From Clostridia bacterium (lineage in GTDB: Bacteria; Bacillota; Clostridia; Oscillospirales; CAG-272): DNA of 8,569 nucleotides. The notes under the pieces are model-generated. The model was not told where the DNA came from and did not search any database. It saw only the letters and a program-made list of their open reading frames with translations. Location of the stretch: assembly GCA_017631215.1 (NCBI GenBank), contig JAGBTR010000168.1, positions 1 through 8,569 of the forward strand, given 5' to 3'. Of the stretch, positions 1 to 6,378 are shown one piece after another. A program made the translations under genes and the position numbers. Each line of letters opens with the position of its first letter. Position 1 is the first letter of the stretch.

Positions 1-147
1 CTCGGCATCCTCGCGCTGTCGTGTCATCGAAAGGGCAAGACAGTACATCGGCAGTTCAATGGTACGCATCAGCGCCTCAAATGCCTGCTCGTCGCCCTTT
101 TGGGCTTTATGGATGACCGACCGTAGCTCGCGATCGTCCCTTGACAT
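1..147 (-). CDS. ECF-like sigma-70 family RNA polymerase sigma factor, N-terminal part only (runs off window)
   Basis: The reading frame starts at the ATG whose complement is at 145-147 and stays open for 49 codons to the window edge. The start is fixed by an AGGAGGG ribosome site about 6 bases upstream. The visible product begins MSRDDRELRSVIHKAQKGDE and continues with QAFEALMRTIELPMYCLALS and MTRQREDAE. This resembles the beginning of region 2 of small group IV (ECF-like) sigma factors: a short helix, 'A-x-x-G-D-x-x-A-F-E-x-L' and then the 'Y-x-x-A-L-x-x-T-x-x-x-x-D-A-E' helix. Such proteins direct core RNA polymerase to a small regulon, often with a membrane anti-sigma factor encoded downstream, but neither the rest of this gene nor any partner is in the window. 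I found no convincing promoter between 148 and 210. Family assignment is good; class and target are unknown. Confidence 0.8.
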   Translation of the reverse strand, partial: MSRDDRELRSVIHKAQKGDEQAFEALMRTIELPMYCLALSMTRQREDAE

Positions 148-209
148 ACCGTCCCTCCTTTCTGTTTTGATGTACTGTATTGGCGTCTTATGCTCCAAGA
201 TCGCCGATA

Positions 210-660
210 CCTCTTTTTACGCGACCACTGCGCTCTGTGCGCGCGCGGTCGCTGTTAGGTGCTGTTTTGTTCATTCTTTGCTACACGGCAAAGAACGAAC
301 CAAGAAAACGTGCCAAGGGGCGTCCCCTTGGATCCCCCATGCGTTCGCATCGCCGACGAGGCGATGCTCAAAGGTCTTGCCCTGCAAAGTCTCTCCATCT
401 TGGGCGCATAAGCGCACGCCCAAGATGGGGCTGGTCCAAGGATCTACGCCCTGCCTTGGGAAGGCACACCGCTCACATATCGAAAATGGGGGATGTCCGA
501 CTGAAGCAGATCAGGCAAACGGAAAGCGTGACTGCCGCCGCACGCCCTGCGAAGGCAAAGCGGCTTGCGTAAACGCATCAGCCGACACCCATACCCGAAA
601 GTTTTTGGGGGTGCAGGGGGTGTTTTTTCAAAAACACCCCTTGCGTCGTTCTTCGCTTCC
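210..660. repeat. Dispersed multi-hairpin repeat, copy A (full-length candidate)
   Basis: This fills the roughly 520-base gene-free gap between the dus stop and the sigma-factor start. Its first 160 bases align with 8386-8569. In order on the plus strand it holds: GCGACC/GGTCGC (221-226/247-252); GTTC-A-TTCTTTGC / GCAAAGAA-C-GAAC (269-281/288-300); CCAAGGGG/CCCCTTGG (313-320/324-331); GCATCGCC/GGCGATGC with loop GACGA (347-354/360-367); CCATCTTGGGC/GCCCAAGATGG, a perfect 11-bp stem (395-405/418-428); CCAAGG/CCTTGG (436-441/454-459); and an 11-bp stem at 617-640. The linkers between stems match copy B almost exactly while the stems differ by paired changes. It could be a structured RNA, a non-autonomous mobile repeat or a cruciform-forming spacer. 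The strand of function is unknown, and the right boundary is a guess because copy B is cut off. Confidence 0.75.
617..640. other. 11-bp hairpin GGGGTGTTTTT-TC-AAAAACACCCC, possible terminator after dus
   Basis: This is a perfect stem of 11 pairs with a two-base loop, about 26 bases past the dus stop codon in the direction of transcription. It is well placed to end the udg-dus transcript or protect its 3' end. However, the minus-strand sequence after the stem (CTGCACCCCCAAAAAC) has no run of U, so a standard intrinsic terminator is doubtful. It is also the last element of repeat copy A and may belong to that unit. Confidence 0.45.
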
Positions 661-665
661 TACGC

Positions 666-1685
666 TCAAATCAACCCGCGCAGAACGCGCTCGACCTCGT
701 CGGGTGTGGGGGCGGTCATCAGGCGACCTCGCGCTTCGGCCGCGCCCTTGACGCCGTGGATATACCACGCCATCTGCTTTTTGGACTCGGCAAAGCCGAC
801 CCGCTCGCCCTTCTCTGCGAGCATTTGCCGCATCTGACCGATAGCGGTCTCGATGCGCTCCTCAAGCGTGGGGGGCGCAAAGGCGCGTCCCTCCATCGCC
901 GCGACGATCTCGGCAAACAGCCACGGATTGCCCATCGCGCCGCGGGCGATCATCAGACCGTCGCAGCCCGTCTCGCGCTTCATATGAAGCGCATCCTCGG
1001 CGCTGTATATGTCGCCGTTGCCGATGACAGGAATGTGAAGTGCATCCTTGACGGCGGCGATCTGCTCAAGATCGACCCCCGGTCGGTACATCTGCTCGCG
1101 CGTGCGTCCGTGGACACAAATAGCCGCTGCGCCCGCCGCCTCCAGCTCGCGCGCCATCTCGACGGCGCAGATATGGTCGGCGTCAAAGCCGATGCGGATC
1201 TTGACCGTCACGGGAATCGACACCGCCGCGCAAACGGCGCGCACGATGCGCCCCGCCAGCGGAATATCGCGCGTGAGCGCACTTCCCTCGCCGTTGGACA
1301 CGATCTTGTGGACTGGACAGCCCATATTGATATCGATCGCGGCAGGTCTTGCCGCACTGCGACAGCCCGCATAGCTGCCGTCGACCAGCATCGCCGCCGC
1401 CTCGGCCATAAACTCGGGCTCACTGCCAAAGATCTGGATGGCCATTGGCACGTCGTCGGCGTGTACCTCGGCCAGCGGGGCGGTCTTGGAGCGCTCGGCA
1501 ACGGCCGCGCGGCTCTTTTTTTCATAGCACAGTGACTTGGCTGACACCATCTCGCTGACGGTGTACTCCGCCCCCAGACGGCGGCACACCGCGCGGAAGG
1601 GGTGGTCGCTCACGCCCGCTAAAGGGGCAAGCATCAGCCCGTGGCGCAGCTTGACGTCACCGATGGCAAAGGCAAACTCACTCAT
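666..1685 (-). CDS. dusB: tRNA-dihydrouridine synthase, DusB-like
   Basis: 339 residues, normal length for the Dus family. These FMN enzymes reduce uridine to dihydrouridine in the tRNA D-loop using NADPH. The FMN-barrel opening motif MLAPLAGVSDHPFR is at 18-31. IDINMGCPVHKI (118-129) carries the catalytic Cys123, which protonates the uracil ring. VKIRIGF begins at 161 with the FMN-contacting Lys162, VHGRT (191-195) has His192, and GNGDIYS (222-228) and ARGAMGNPWLF (247-257) bind the flavin phosphate. The last 60 or so residues (KKQMAWYIHG and on) form the helical tRNA-binding domain. The start codon overlaps the upstream uracil-DNA glycosylase stop by ATGA, implying one transcript and coupled translation. 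A slightly long, Ala/Gly/Arg-rich segment (residues 102-117) precedes the catalytic strand. The DusB subgroup is assigned from overall resemblance, not from proof of site specificity. Confidence 0.94.
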   Translation of the reverse strand: MSEFAFAIGDVKLRHGLMLAPLAGVSDHPFRAVCRRLGAEYTVSEMVSAKSLCYEKKSRAAVAERSKTAPLAEVHADDVPMAIQIFGSEPEFMAEAAAMLVDGSYAGCRSAARPAAIDINMGCPVHKIVSNGEGSALTRDIPLAGRIVRAVCAAVSIPVTVKIRIGFDADHICAVEMARELEAAGAAAICVHGRTREQMYRPGVDLEQIAAVKDALHIPVIGNGDIYSAEDALHMKRETGCDGLMIARGAMGNPWLFAEIVAAMEGRAFAPPTLEERIETAIGQMRQMLAEKGERVGFAESKKQMAWYIHGVKGAAEARGRLMTAPTPDEVERVLRGLI

Positions 1686-2281
1686 TCGCTCGCCTCCTCG
1701 ATCATCGGCGCACAGCCCAGCTCCTCGAGCTTGCGGCGCACCTCTTGCAGGTCGCGCAGCATATCCTCACGCTTGGTGGGGTCACGAAGCAGTGCCGAGG
1801 GATGATAGACTGCCATCATCCAGACGCCGTTTTTGCAAAACCATTGCCCGTGCTCGCGTGTGATACGAAAATCGGGCTTGATGAGCCGCATCGCCGCAAT
1901 GCGACCAAGGCACACCAAAACGCGCGGTCGGATCAGCCGAAACTGCTCGCGCAGATGGACGATGCAGGCATCCTGCTCGCTCTCCTCGGGGTCGCGGTTG
2001 TGGGGCGGTCGGCATTTGAGGATATTGGCGATGTAGACCTTGTCGCGCGGCAGATCGGTCACAAGCAGATACTTGTCCAGCAGCTGTCCTGCTCTGCCGA
2101 CGAAGGGGATGCCCTGTGCGTCCTCGTCCGCGCCGGGCGCCTCACCGACAAACATCAGCGGCGACTCGCGGTCACCCGTGCCGAATACGTTATTCGTTCG
2201 CGTCGCGCCCAGCGCACACGCGCGGCAATCGCGGCAGCGCTCCTCAAGCGTTGTCCACTCGGCACTCTTTTGGTCGTTCAT
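1682..2281 (-). CDS. Type-4 (iron-sulfur) uracil-DNA glycosylase
   Basis: 199 residues, typical of family 4 uracil-DNA glycosylases, which remove uracil (from cytosine deamination or dUMP misincorporation) as the first step of base-excision repair. Four cysteines at the family spacing, C16 and C19 (CRDC), C90 (ILKCRPP) and C106 (DAC), would hold the [4Fe-4S] cluster. The active-site loop GEAPGADEDAQGIPFVGRAG lies at 46-65, including the E47-A-P-G water-activating motif and the phenylalanine that stacks on uracil. The DNA-intercalating motif HPSALLR is at 160-166. The ATG at 2281 follows an AGGAGGT ribosome site about 7 bases upstream. The gene shares an ATGA overlap with the downstream dus gene. 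Its start is only 26 bases past a strong hairpin (2308-2333) that ends the preceding gene, leaving no room for a promoter between them. Transcription must therefore be read-through or begin inside the preceding gene. Confidence 0.94.
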   Translation of the reverse strand: MNDQKSAEWTTLEERCRDCRACALGATRTNNVFGTGDRESPLMFVGEAPGADEDAQGIPFVGRAGQLLDKYLLVTDLPRDKVYIANILKCRPPHNRDPEESEQDACIVHLREQFRLIRPRVLVCLGRIAAMRLIKPDFRITREHGQWFCKNGVWMMAVYHPSALLRDPTKREDMLRDLQEVRRKLEELGCAPMIEEASE

Positions 2282-2307
2282 TCACGCAACCTCCTCTCTT
2301 TGGGAAC

Positions 2308-2333
2308 AAAACGGGGGAAGAGTCCCCCGTTTT
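2308..2333 (-). terminator. Rho-independent terminator after the parvulin gene
   Basis: AAAACGGGGGA (2308-2318) and TCCCCCGTTTT (2323-2333) form a perfect 11-bp stem with a 4-base loop. On the minus strand the stem closes into a GTTTTGTT tail, 17 bases past the stop codon of the parvulin gene. G+C core, A-lead and U-tail are all as expected. It also lies just upstream of the uracil-DNA glycosylase ribosome site, so leaky termination may set the expression of udg-dus. Confidence 0.85.
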
Positions 2334-2349
2334 ATGATCCGCGTATCGC

Positions 2350-3096
2350 TCAGGTGCGATCCACGGGATACAGAATCTTGAGCTGATTGAGCTTGGACTG
2401 GTAAGCCGCTCTCTGCTTCTCCATCGTGAGCTGACGGGTGATACCCTCGCGCACGTCACCGAAGTGCATCGGCTCGGCAGCCTTCTTGCCGTCCAGACGG
2501 ATGATGTGGTAACCGAACTGGGTCTGGACGGGCTCGGAGATCGCACCGACCTCCATCGTAAAGCACGCCTCATCGAACTCGGGCACCATCTGACCGTGAC
2601 CGAACTCACCAAGGCTTCCGCCGTTGCGACCCGAGGGGCAGGAGCTGTTCTCTGCTGCCGCATCCTCAAAGGTGATCTCGCCTGCGCGGATCTTGGCAAG
2701 CAGCTCGAGCGCCTTGTCCTCGCTGTCCACGAGAATGTGGCTGGCGCTGACCGTCTCCTCGCCTGCAAACTGCTCGGGATGCTCGTCGAAGAACTTCTTG
2801 GCCTCCTCGTCAGTCACGCGGACGGACGAAACAGCCTTATTGACGGCATAATTGACCAGCAACTCGTTCTTGACGCGAGCAAGCTGCTCCTTGAACTCGG
2901 GCTCGCGCTCGTAGAGATTGCGGACGGCATCCAGTAGCATCAGCTTCTGGTTGATCAGCTCCTCAAGAACGGCGGCTCTGCCCTGCGGGCTTCTATAATT
3001 CTGTCCTGCCTGACCCATCGATGCGATGAGCATGTCGACGTCGGTCTCGGTGATCTGCTGGCCGCCAACGACGGCAAGTACACGGGTATTGTCCAT
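2350..3096 (-). CDS. Parvulin-type peptidyl-prolyl cis-trans isomerase, cytoplasmic (SurA/PpiC-like)
   Basis: 248 residues starting MDNTRVLAVVGG. This ATG has an AAAGGA ribosome site 8 bases upstream, and an in-frame ATG six codons earlier lacks one. Residues 1-110 form the SurA-N/trigger-factor-like helical chaperone arm (QQITETDVDMLI, then VLEELINQKLMLLDA and charged helices). Residues 116-205 are the parvulin domain: SASHILV (117-123) with His120, a CPSGRNGGSLGEFG stretch (153-166), MVPEFDEACF (170-179) and the closing FGYHIIRL (194-201). There is no signal peptide or lipobox, so this is the cytoplasmic clostridial form rather than the exported PrsA lipoprotein. It probably assists folding of newly made proteins by prolyl isomerisation. 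It forms a single-gene unit between a consensus promoter and a strong terminator. Confidence 0.93.
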   Translation of the reverse strand: MDNTRVLAVVGGQQITETDVDMLIASMGQAGQNYRSPQGRAAVLEELINQKLMLLDAVRNLYEREPEFKEQLARVKNELLVNYAVNKAVSSVRVTDEEAKKFFDEHPEQFAGEETVSASHILVDSEDKALELLAKIRAGEITFEDAAAENSSCPSGRNGGSLGEFGHGQMVPEFDEACFTMEVGAISEPVQTQFGYHIIRLDGKKAAEPMHFGDVREGITRQLTMEKQRAAYQSKLNQLKILYPVDRT

Positions 3097-3138
3097 TTGT
3101 TTGATTCCTTTCATCGAAGAAAAAATTTGATTGCTTAT

Positions 3139-3167
3139 AGTATAGCACAACTCGGGCGCCGTGTCAA
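3139..3167 (-). promoter_or_regulatory. Consensus sigma-A promoter of the parvulin gene
   Basis: On the minus strand TTGACA (3162-3167) and TATACT (3139-3144) are separated by exactly 17 bases, with the extended -10 dinucleotide TG one base before the -10 box. The start site should be near 3132, giving a leader of about 35 bases that contains the AAAGGA ribosome site. Confidence 0.88.
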
Positions 3168-3205
3168 TGTTATACGAACGAAACTTTTGCAAACGCGGCA
3201 AATGT

Positions 3206-3227
3206 AAAGGGGGCTTGCGCCCCCTTT
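3206..3227 (-). terminator. Terminator of the GntR-ABC operon
   Basis: AAAGGGGGC (3206-3214) and GCCCCCTTT (3219-3227) form a perfect 9-bp stem with a 4-base loop, starting 4 bases after the permease stop codon. The minus-strand tail is TTTACATTT, a weak U-tract, so efficiency may be moderate. It sits just upstream of the parvulin promoter and separates the two units. Confidence 0.75.
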
Positions 3228-3231
3228 GGGT

Positions 3232-5451
3232 TTAGTATTTGTCGTCGATCTCGCCCGGCATACCGACCTCATCGAGCAGTGCCCAGAGCATATCTTGCTC
3301 ATCCTTGTCAAGGTCAAGCACGAACACGAAATCGTTGTAGCCGTAGCTGATCGGCTCAACGTAGGGCTCGCTTTCCGCGGCGTAGACCGTCTTGATCTCC
3401 TCGGTGCCGCCGATGGTGGCGATCGGCTCATACACGGTGTAGCCCTCGTGGATGATGTGAAGCACGGTCAAGCCATCCAACCCCTTGACGGGATCGGAAA
3501 CCGTAACCATATCATCCAGATGCGAGAGCAAGAACTCCACCACGTCGGCGTAGTAGATCGAGCCAAAGTAGCCGCTGTTGGGGAACTCCTTACCTGCCCC
3601 GTTGATACCCGCGATGCGGACGACGCCGTCTGCATCCTTCGAGATATTCTCGATCATCTCCTTCACGCGCTCGCGCGAGGGCTGGGTCTTGATGACCTCA
3701 CTGCTGAGCAGTGCGTAGCTTCGCGGCATATCGTCGGGATCGATGAAATAGTAGCAGGTCGAATCGTATCGCTCACCCGGGAAGCGTATGCTCATACGCA
3801 GCTCGATCGAGCCGTCGTATTTGTTGTAGGAGATGAAATGGGACTTGCCCGCGTCGTCCATCGCCCGCCACTCCTGCTCCATGATGGGGAGCAGAGCGGA
3901 GATGGTGTCGCCCGACACGTCCTGATCGTAGCCGCTGAACTGGAACAGCCGCACGTAGGCGTGCTTGACCTCCTCACGCGTGGGGATGGGCGTCAGATCT
4001 GCCTCCTCGCGGATGATCTCGATCAGGCGCGCATACTCCGCCTGCTCGATCATCACGCGGCGGGTGACGGTCATACCGCCCACCAGACGGATATCCACCC
4101 ACGAGCGTCCAAAGGTCGCGGGCGCATACGAGGAAGACATCATATATTCCAAGCCGTTATAATAGTAGGTGCCGTTGCGCTCGGCGTCCTGCGCGCGCTT
4201 GAGCGCCTCTGCCACGATTGCGGCGGCTTCATCGTTCTTCGTCATATAGTCGCCCAGCTTGTTGTGCTCATACAGACTCAGCTCGACACCGCCAACGCCC
4301 GTCGTGCTACCGAGACCGACCGCCGTGATACGCTGGGCGGGGATGTCCTCGTTGTTGACGATCGCGTTGCCGATCATAATCGCACCGCCGAACACGACGC
4401 ACGCCGCCAGCACGGCGCACAGCCACGGCGTTGCCTTGATCATACGGCGCACGCTTCGCGTGGTGAGCAGCTCATAGAGCAGGAAGATGAGAACGGTCAC
4501 CACCAGCAGGATCAGGAAGATGCCGACGTCTCCGACTCCCGTCAACAGCATATACGTCATCACCAGCGCAGTAGGCAGCGTGACGAGACAGCGCATCAGG
4601 ATCTGGAGCCATTTGCCTGCCACCGACCGTCCCGCCGTCTCACTGCGACGGATGCGGTAGAGCCAGCCGCCCAGCGCGAACAGCCCAAGGCTGACGAGCA
4701 GCGCGTAAATGAGCACTACGGGTCGGTCGACCAGTGCCTCGCCCATCACAAGATTGACGGGAAGCAGGAAGCTGGGGTTGAGGTAGCCACCCAGCACAAG
4801 GCTGCCGTCGATGAGGTTATTCACCTCATCGATCGTGATCATACCCAAGCCGAGGATGAGGCGCCACAAGCACAGCACGATGGCAAAGGCGATTCCGCTC
4901 GTCATAGACGTGCCCATCAGCGAGACAGCGACGTTTGCCGCCGAGATGAGCAGTGTGGTGTTAAGGCACATATACAGCATCTGGAGCAACAGTCCGCCAA
5001 ACGAGAAGGTCGCGTACGGGTCGATTGCCCACAGCGCACCCGCCACCAGACACGAGGCGATGAGGATGCCCCACGCCCACGTCAGCGCTGCCAGCGTGGT
5101 GGTGGTGTAGACACAGCCGCGCGTGAAGGGGATGGCGTGATAGAAATCGGATTCATTGCGCTTGTTCAGATAGGAGAATAGGAAGAAGACGAAGAGCGGC
5201 ATCAGATAGGACGCCACCAGTGCGGGGATGACCAGCGCGCCGTTCTCGATGGCCTCCGTGCGGAAGGGCATACTCGACGAGTTGGCCATTCCGTATACGT
5301 CGTAAAAATCATAGCGCGCCATATTTGCCATATGGTAGATGGGAATGAGCGCGCTGACGGATACGCACAGAATGGCGACCGCAATACCAACGATACGCAG
5401 ACGCTTGAGCGCCTCCAGATACAGCTTGTAGTTGAACAGTTTGTTTTTCAT
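3232..5451 (-). CDS. ABC-2-like transporter permease with large C-terminal extracytoplasmic domain
   Basis: 739 residues from MKNKLFNYKLYLEALKRL. The start at 5451 is preferred because it has GGAGGT 6 bases upstream, whereas the in-frame GTG at 5466 contains that ribosome site and overlaps the ATPase stop. Hydrophobic stretches suggest about nine membrane helices at roughly 18-40, 73-95, 117-141, 152-178, 182-206, 243-265, 281-303, 308-329 and 340-362. After the last helix come about 375 mostly polar residues, presumably one folded domain. The motif NESDFYHAIPFTRGCVY (99-115) after the second helix is a hallmark of clostridial permeases paired with YtrB-like ATPases; the C-terminal part resembles the DUF6449 type. 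It is the third gene of the operon, 11 bases after the ATPase, and should form the membrane pore with it. Substrate is unknown; related systems respond to cell-envelope stress or peptide antibiotics, but that is inference here. Confidence 0.88.
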   Translation of the reverse strand: MKNKLFNYKLYLEALKRLRIVGIAVAILCVSVSALIPIYHMANMARYDFYDVYGMANSSSMPFRTEAIENGALVIPALVASYLMPLFVFFLFSYLNKRNESDFYHAIPFTRGCVYTTTTLAALTWAWGILIASCLVAGALWAIDPYATFSFGGLLLQMLYMCLNTTLLISAANVAVSLMGTSMTSGIAFAIVLCLWRLILGLGMITIDEVNNLIDGSLVLGGYLNPSFLLPVNLVMGEALVDRPVVLIYALLVSLGLFALGGWLYRIRRSETAGRSVAGKWLQILMRCLVTLPTALVMTYMLLTGVGDVGIFLILLVVTVLIFLLYELLTTRSVRRMIKATPWLCAVLAACVVFGGAIMIGNAIVNNEDIPAQRITAVGLGSTTGVGGVELSLYEHNKLGDYMTKNDEAAAIVAEALKRAQDAERNGTYYYNGLEYMMSSSYAPATFGRSWVDIRLVGGMTVTRRVMIEQAEYARLIEIIREEADLTPIPTREEVKHAYVRLFQFSGYDQDVSGDTISALLPIMEQEWRAMDDAGKSHFISYNKYDGSIELRMSIRFPGERYDSTCYYFIDPDDMPRSYALLSSEVIKTQPSRERVKEMIENISKDADGVVRIAGINGAGKEFPNSGYFGSIYYADVVEFLLSHLDDMVTVSDPVKGLDGLTVLHIIHEGYTVYEPIATIGGTEEIKTVYAAESEPYVEPISYGYNDFVFVLDLDKDEQDMLWALLDEVGMPGEIDDKY

Positions 5452-5462
5452 ACGGCACCTCC

Positions 5463-6377
5463 TCACTTCAGCACTTCGTCAAAGGAATAGCCCAGCGCCT
5501 GCATCTCGTAGACGAAGACCTCCTCAAGCGACAGCGGCAGAATATCGAGCAGCAGCGGCTTCAGCGCGCGGATGCCCGCCTCGGTCACCTCACGGCTGCC
5601 GCGCACGATGAAGCTGCAAACGCTTCCCATCTGCGTGTAGGAAAGGATGTTGATGCCCGCGAACTTTTCCTTGGTATAGGGCTCGTCAAAGGCGACCTGC
5701 ACCTTGAAGAGCGCCGTCTTGAGATCCTGCACGTCCGACTCAAACACGATGCCGCCACGGTGAAGAAGCGCCAGCTGATCGCAGGTGTCCTCCAGCTCGT
5801 GCAGCGAGTGCGAGGTGATGATGGTCGTCGTCTGTCTCTCCAGCACGTCCTCATAGATGACCTGCTTGACAAGCTGACGCATCACGGGGTCAAGTCCGTC
5901 GAACGTCTCGTCGAAGAAGAGATAGTCGGGCATCGTACTAAGCCCCAGAATGGCCGCCGCCTGACGGCGCATACCCTTGGAGAAGGTCGCGATGTTGGCC
6001 GTGGGATCGAGACGGAAGGTCTCGGTCAGATGTGCAAAGCGGTCAAAGTCGAAGCGCGAATACATCGCCGCGTACAGCTTTGCCATCTGCTTCATATTCG
6101 ACTGCGGCAAGAAGTACAGATCGTCGGGGATGTAGACGATGCGCTCCTTGGCGGCGGGGTTCTCCCACACGGGCATATCATCCACCGTGATGCTGCCGCT
6201 GTCGGGGCGGTAGACGCCCGAGAGCAATCTCAAAAAGGTCGATTTACCTGCACCGTTTGAGCCGATCATTCCGTAGATGCATCCCTTAGGAATGGTACAG
6301 CTCAGGCGATCAAGCGCAACAAACGGCTGCTTGTCGGGCGCAAAAAATTTCATAGTTACTTGATCGGCAACGATCAT
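5463..6377 (-). CDS. ABC transporter ATP-binding protein (YtrB/BcrA-like)
   Basis: 304 residues from MIVADQVTMKFF. The ATG at 6377 follows AAGGAGGG by 7 bases and lies one base after the regulator stop (TGATATG), so the two are translationally coupled. Walker A is GSNGAGKST (39-47), the signature is the divergent FSKGMRRQ (132-139) instead of LSGGQ, and Walker B with the D-loop is YLFFDETFDGLD (152-163) with catalytic Glu157. The switch histidine is H190 (TSHSLHELED). The Q-loop position reads YIPDDLYF, with Asp in place of Gln, a pattern I associate with this branch of ABC-2-type exporters. The protein would hydrolyse ATP on the cytoplasmic face to drive the permease encoded next. The C-terminal 90 residues carry the extra domain seen in BcrA-like ATPases. 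The direction is likely export or membrane remodelling; the substrate is not evident. Confidence 0.93.
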   Translation of the reverse strand: MIVADQVTMKFFAPDKQPFVALDRLSCTIPKGCIYGMIGSNGAGKSTFLRLLSGVYRPDSGSITVDDMPVWENPAAKERIVYIPDDLYFLPQSNMKQMAKLYAAMYSRFDFDRFAHLTETFRLDPTANIATFSKGMRRQAAAILGLSTMPDYLFFDETFDGLDPVMRQLVKQVIYEDVLERQTTTIITSHSLHELEDTCDQLALLHRGGIVFESDVQDLKTALFKVQVAFDEPYTKEKFAGINILSYTQMGSVCSFIVRGSREVTEAGIRALKPLLLDILPLSLEEVFVYEMQALGYSFDEVLK

Positions 6378-6378
6378 A

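Noticed and set aside
210..660. Possible CRISPR array or tRNA genes in the hairpin-rich gap
   Set aside because: The stems are different from one another and unevenly spaced, without repeat-spacer periodicity, and no cloverleaf with a T-loop or CCA-end pattern could be drawn.
59..751. Overlapping plus-strand open frames across the repeat and gene ends (59-751, 180-572, 565-837)
   Set aside because: They run through several perfect hairpins and into the ends of two minus-strand genes, share no motif with known proteins, and lack ribosome sites.
756..1535. Open frame of 259 codons on the plus strand opposite dus
   Set aside because: It mirrors a well-conserved enzyme gene; the composition is low-complexity Arg/His/Asp-rich and no family is recognisable.
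3097..3201. Upstream extension of the parvulin gene to 3201 as a signal peptide
   Set aside because: The extension covers the -10 and -35 boxes and is not a signal sequence; the ATG at 3096 has a proper ribosome site.
3226..5181. A 651-codon open frame on the plus strand, opposite the ABC permease
   Set aside because: It is antisense to a protein with clear membrane helices and operon position. Its translation is rich in His, Arg, Asp and Gln with no recognisable domain, as expected from the complement of GC-rich codons, and it has no plus-strand promoter or ribosome site that I can see.
5452..5466. GTG start of the permease at 5466
   Set aside because: It would place the AGGAGGT ribosome site inside the coding region; the ATG at 5451 is correctly spaced from it.
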